A stretch of DNA of 64,000 nucleotides from JBBPYC01 sp965218765 (lineage in GTDB: Bacteria; Pseudomonadota; Gammaproteobacteria; Burkholderiales; Burkholderiaceae_C), in contig CBDCLU010000002.1 in the NCBI GenBank assembly GCA_965218765.1, positions 248,001 to 312,000 of the forward strand. The letters are read 5' to 3'. The translations under genes and the position numbers were made by a program. Below the pieces are notes generated by a model. It ran no database searches, was not told the origin of the DNA, and saw only the letters and a program-made list of their open reading frames with translations. Numbering within the stretch: position 1 is the stretch's first letter; every line of letters starts with the position of its first letter. This document shows, piece after piece, positions 63,289-64,000 of the stretch.

Positions 63289-63789
63289 ATGGGCCTCGTA
63301 TCTTTTTTCAAGGAAGCCGGTGAAAAGCTGTTCGGCAAAAAGCCCGAAGTGGCTGCCGCGACCGCCGAGCCGACGAACGCCGACAAGGTGGCTTCCGCCA
63401 ACACGGCCGCGTCCGAAGCGATCAAGACCTATCTGACCAGCCAGAGCCTGCCGACCGACGGCCTCGACATCACGTTCGATGGTGCCAAGCAGATCGTGCA
63501 CGTGGCCGGCACCGTGGACACTCAGGCAACGAAGGAAAAGATCGTGCTGTGCTGCGGCAACGTGGACGGCGTGGCAGGGGTCGATGACGGCCAGCTGCAG
63601 ACGTCCGAGCCGGCCGATCAGAGCCGGTACTACACCGTGGTCAAGGGCGACACGCTGTCGAAGATCGCGAAAGAGTTCTATGGCAACGCGAACGCGTACC
63701 AGCAGATTTTCGAAGCGAACCGCCCGATGCTGAGCCATCCGGACAAGATCTATCCGGGCCAGAACCTGCGCATCCCGCCGCAGGCCTGA
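63289..63789 (+). CDS. lysM: BON-LysM protein, Kbp/YgaU type
   Basis: A 166-residue protein with FFKEAGEKLFGKK at the N-terminus, a BON domain (about 45-115; LDITFDGAKQIVHVAGTVDT) and a C-terminal LysM domain (YYTVVKGDTLSKIAKEFYGN to IYPGQNLRIP). E. coli Kbp binds potassium. CAAGGA precedes the ATG by about 9 bases. It sits between guaB and guaA and is followed by a terminator. Confidence 0.92.
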   Translation: MGLVSFFKEAGEKLFGKKPEVAAATAEPTNADKVASANTAASEAIKTYLTSQSLPTDGLDITFDGAKQIVHVAGTVDTQATKEKIVLCCGNVDGVAGVDDGQLQTSEPADQSRYYTVVKGDTLSKIAKEFYGNANAYQQIFEANRPMLSHPDKIYPGQNLRIPPQA

Positions 63790-63834
63790 CCGCAACCCGC
63801 TTCGTCGAAGCGCAAAGCAAGGTGCAAATCCGGC

Positions 63835-63858
63835 AGGCCAGGGCAACCTGGCCTTTTT
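63835..63858 (+). terminator. Intrinsic terminator after lysM
   Basis: AGGCCAGG and CCTGGCCT form an eight-base-pair stem with a GCAA loop, followed by TTTT. It should end guaB-lysM transcription before guaA, or reduce guaA expression from that promoter. Confidence 0.88.
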
Positions 63859-63901
63859 CATTGGCCCTGCGCCGAGCGCCAGCAAGAACCCCTCGCCCAG
63901 C

Positions 63902-64000
63902 ATGCAGCACGACAAGATTCTGATCCTCGACTTCGGCTCCCAAGTCACGCAGCTGATCGCGCGCCGGGTGCGGGAAGCCCATGTTTACTGCGAGGTGCAT
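63902..64000 (+). CDS. guaA: GMP synthase, N-terminal fragment (cut by window end)
   Basis: The last 33 codons read MQHDKILILDFGSQVTQLI and then ARRVREAHVYCEVH, the start of the class I glutamine amidotransferase domain of GMP synthase, which converts XMP to GMP. Position after guaB fits. The catalytic Cys and the synthase domain lie outside the window. Confidence 0.93.
   Translation, partial: MQHDKILILDFGSQVTQLIARRVREAHVYCEVH

Overview
The window is high-GC, densely packed DNA from a beta-proteobacterium of the order Burkholderiales, most likely Comamonadaceae or a near relative. The evidence is the gene order rimP-nusA-infB-rbfA-truB-typA, smpB / ratA-rnfH / DUF4124 / guaB-lysM-guaA, fabI divergent from yejA, and a GC-rich palindromic repeat of a kind I associate with Comamonadaceae in front of truB. 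No plasmid, phage or complete insertion sequence is visible.

Layout. 1-6.6 kb: the start of a lipoprotein gene, dusA (apparently frameshifted near its end), an SDR dehydrogenase, an exported FAH-family protein with a Ser-Thr-Asn repeat, an MmgE/PrpD protein and a two-subunit CoA transferase (pcaIJ type). Together these look like an organic-acid catabolic cluster. 6.7-11.3 kb: a TAXI-type TRAP transporter with a translationally coupled extra membrane protein. 11.4-20.2 kb: mixed metabolism and envelope genes (MFS exporter, nth, AraC/GyrI regulator, lipoprotein hydrolase, aminotransferase, histidine phosphatase, trxC, YihY). 20.2-26.9 kb: serB, mfd and an EnvZ/OmpR pair. 27-36.6 kb: SIMPL protein, small DnaJ-type zinc-motif protein, tRNA-Ser(GGA), an ECF sigma factor with an NrsF-type anti-sigma, a basic amino-acid decarboxylase, a GGDEF-EAL protein, DUF2237 and rluE.

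36.6-39.5 kb is the accessory part. It holds an MntA antitoxin joined in frame to its HepT toxin, a hicA toxin gene beside a doubly broken hicB, and an AT-rich gene with a HEPN-like R-x4-H motif. A nine-copy hexanucleotide array sits directly upstream of that last gene. A second small R-x4-H protein gene lies between yejA and yejB in the peptide/microcin ABC operon (43.3-49.5 kb). ackA, a secreted ATP-dependent DNA ligase and fabI lie between these two places.

49.5-64 kb is core information and nucleotide metabolism: a promoter and leader terminator ahead of rimP-nusA-infB-rbfA-truB-typA, an EamA exporter, smpB facing ratA-rnfH, a PsiF protein, and guaB-lysM-guaA, with guaA cut by the window end.

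The most interesting signals are the possible phase-variable promoter ladder upstream of the HEPN-like gene, the MntA-HepT fusion that looks one base away from the usual two-gene ATGA overlap, and the HEPN-like gene inside the yej operon. All functions are inferred from sequence alone; no database search was run.
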